Assembly (NCBI GenBank): GCA_054601695.1
Contig: BAAHQB010000065.1
Span: 744,001 to 808,000 of the forward strand
Length of the DNA: 64,000 nucleotides
DNA from: Amorphochlora amoebiformis
Lineage: Eukaryota > Cercozoa > Chlorarachniophyceae
Direction of reading: 5' to 3'
Under the pieces are notes generated by a model, which was given only the letters and a program-made list of their open reading frames with translations, was not told where the DNA came from and did not search any database. Numbering within the stretch: position 1 is the first letter of the stretch; the number at the start of each line of letters is the position of its first letter. Both the position numbers and the translations under genes were made by a program. Below are positions 62,928 to 64,000 of this stretch, one piece after another.

Positions 62928-63572
62928 CTAGTTACAGTCTTGAAGAATCGATCGAACTACATGTGATTTTCCAGATCGATGGCTCGACGAGCCAGTCGTC
63001 GACTGGCTCGACGACTGGCTCGCCGACTGGCTCGCCGATTGGGTCCGCCTCAAACTAGTCAAAGGGAGACCAAGATGAACCGTATCATTGTTGGCCTCAA
63101 AGAGATGCTCTGCCGCTTTACAGTATCTGAGAACATGTACGTCGAGCTCGCCGGAGTCGTCGAACGCGACTACCCCACTAACCGAGATAGAGTTGATGCC
63201 GTCCAACGCATCCTCTCACGGTGGAAACAGGCCGGCGTCTTGAGGCTTCGCGCGGACGCCTTGAGGCGATGCCCGGTCGGATTTGGTCTCCGAGCGGCTC
63301 AACAACTTGGCTTCGTTGGTCTCTGGGCCTTCGTTGGTCTCTGAGCCGCTCAATTTGGCTTCATTCGAAGTCCCCTGGACAGCTTTGGGGTCCGTCATCT
63401 GTGTTTGCGCGCTGGTGGTTTGGGGATTCCTCGCTTGGGAGTCCATTTGTCCTCGGGTATTCCCAGTTTCGGAGTACGTTGTCTGCGCTTGAATGTTGCC
63501 GTCTTCTTTCGCTTAATTCTATCTCGGGAGTTGGCTGGCGCTGGCGCTGGTGCTGTCGGTGTTTGCTTTGAA
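62928..63572 (-). pseudogene. Rearranged fourth array-family gene with inverted core
   Basis: Minus-strand order matches the family: acceptor TTGACAG and SKQT start at about 63572, AVQGTSNEAKL..SETKSD at about 63390-63275, and SQSASQSSSQS tail at 63050-62990. The core between them (about 63070-63275: RIIVGLKEMLCRF.. to RILSRWKQAG) is in the opposite orientation and reads on the plus strand. The N-terminal part also changes frame near 63500. As it stands it cannot encode the family protein. Confidence 0.75.
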
Positions 63573-63576
63573 CTGT

Positions 63577-64000
63577 CAAGTATTATGTGGGTGAACGGCT
63601 GGTGGGAAGGACTGGTTGGTGGGTGTACCTTGGCATGCTAGTGCCAGTTTGGGGTTGATGAGCCAGAGCGATTTTTTTTTTTCATTTCTTTCGGCTATTC
63701 TTAGGCAATTTAAATCTTTCTTCTGGAACGTTTCGAGGCTCTTCTATGACATTCAGTGGTCCCTTTAACTCGGGAACAGTCTCGAAACGTTCCAGAAAGA
63801 TTAAAATTGCCTAATAATAGCCAATAGAAATGTCTTGAAACATTCCAGAAAGGTTGAAATTGCCTAAAAATAGCCGAAAGAAATGAAAAAAAAATCGCTC
63901 TGGCTCATCGCCTCTCAAATCCCAAACTGGCAACTAGCATGTCAAGGTATGCCCCCGACTAAACAGTCCTTCCCATCACCCGTTCACCCCACATAATACT
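63577..64000. repeat. Large foldback inverted repeat reaching the window edge
   Basis: Left arm about 63577-63738 (AGTATTATGTGGGTGAACGG .. TTCTGGAACGTTTCGAG) and right arm about 63779-64000 are imperfect reverse complements, with a loop of about 40 bp. The right arm carries the AACGTTCCAGAAAGATTAAA block twice. The outer ends are at the intron side of the array-family acceptor (left) and at the window end (right), so the element may extend further. It could be a foldback or MITE-like transposon or part of a larger palindrome. Confidence 0.8.

Overview
The window is eukaryotic nuclear DNA. It has spliceosomal introns (GT..AG, one likely GC..AG), a secretory signal peptide on a glycoside hydrolase, a Golgi-type nucleotide-sugar transporter, and long telomere-type (CCCTAA/TTAGGG)n blocks inside genes. 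Exons are short (mostly 22-90 bp) and of balanced composition. Introns are inflated by (TA)n tracts, so most long reading frames here are artefacts reading I-Y-I-Y. The lineage cannot be fixed from this sequence. An intron-dense unicellular eukaryote fits best.

Layout. 406-22334 (+): one secreted glycoside hydrolase family 3 (beta-xylosidase type) gene of about 760 codons, recovered as 35 exons spread over 22 kb. 22335-24492: mostly non-coding. 24493-29870 (-): an unrecognised gene of at least ten exons ending in a clear stop. About 30545-37390: a 2.9-kb tandem array, two full units and one partial, each carrying a small two-exon gene of an unrecognised family. 37391-39360: AT-rich, nothing recognised. 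About 39456-47242 (-): a nucleotide-sugar transporter (SLC35A type) with 15 phase-consistent exons. 47683-49305 (-): fragments of a small protein with an N-terminal signal or anchor. 50046-50630 (+): two isolated exon-like stretches. 51503-62510 (+): a complete medium-chain reductase gene (prostaglandin/2-alkenal reductase type), 340 codons in 20 exons. 61740-63580: an inverted, rearranged copy of the 2.9-kb unit overlaps its 3' end. 63577-64000: a large foldback inverted repeat that reaches the window edge.

The exon chains were built by reading family motifs, splice dinucleotides and codon phase by eye. For the hydrolase, transporter and reductase almost every junction keeps phase and the assembled proteins match their families from end to end, so those calls are strong. 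The three enzymes and transporters do not form a pathway; no shared function among neighbours is claimed.

The most unusual biology is in the introns. Many hold several decayed copies of the adjacent exon edge together with its splice site. Copies of an exon start plus acceptor lie upstream of the exon; copies of an exon end plus donor lie downstream. The (TA)n tracts themselves often supply the splice dinucleotides. The telomere-type repeats usually lie with CCCTAA on the coding strand, which places rows of CTAAC (a branch-point-like motif) before acceptors. One 24-bp minisatellite starts exactly at a 5' splice site.
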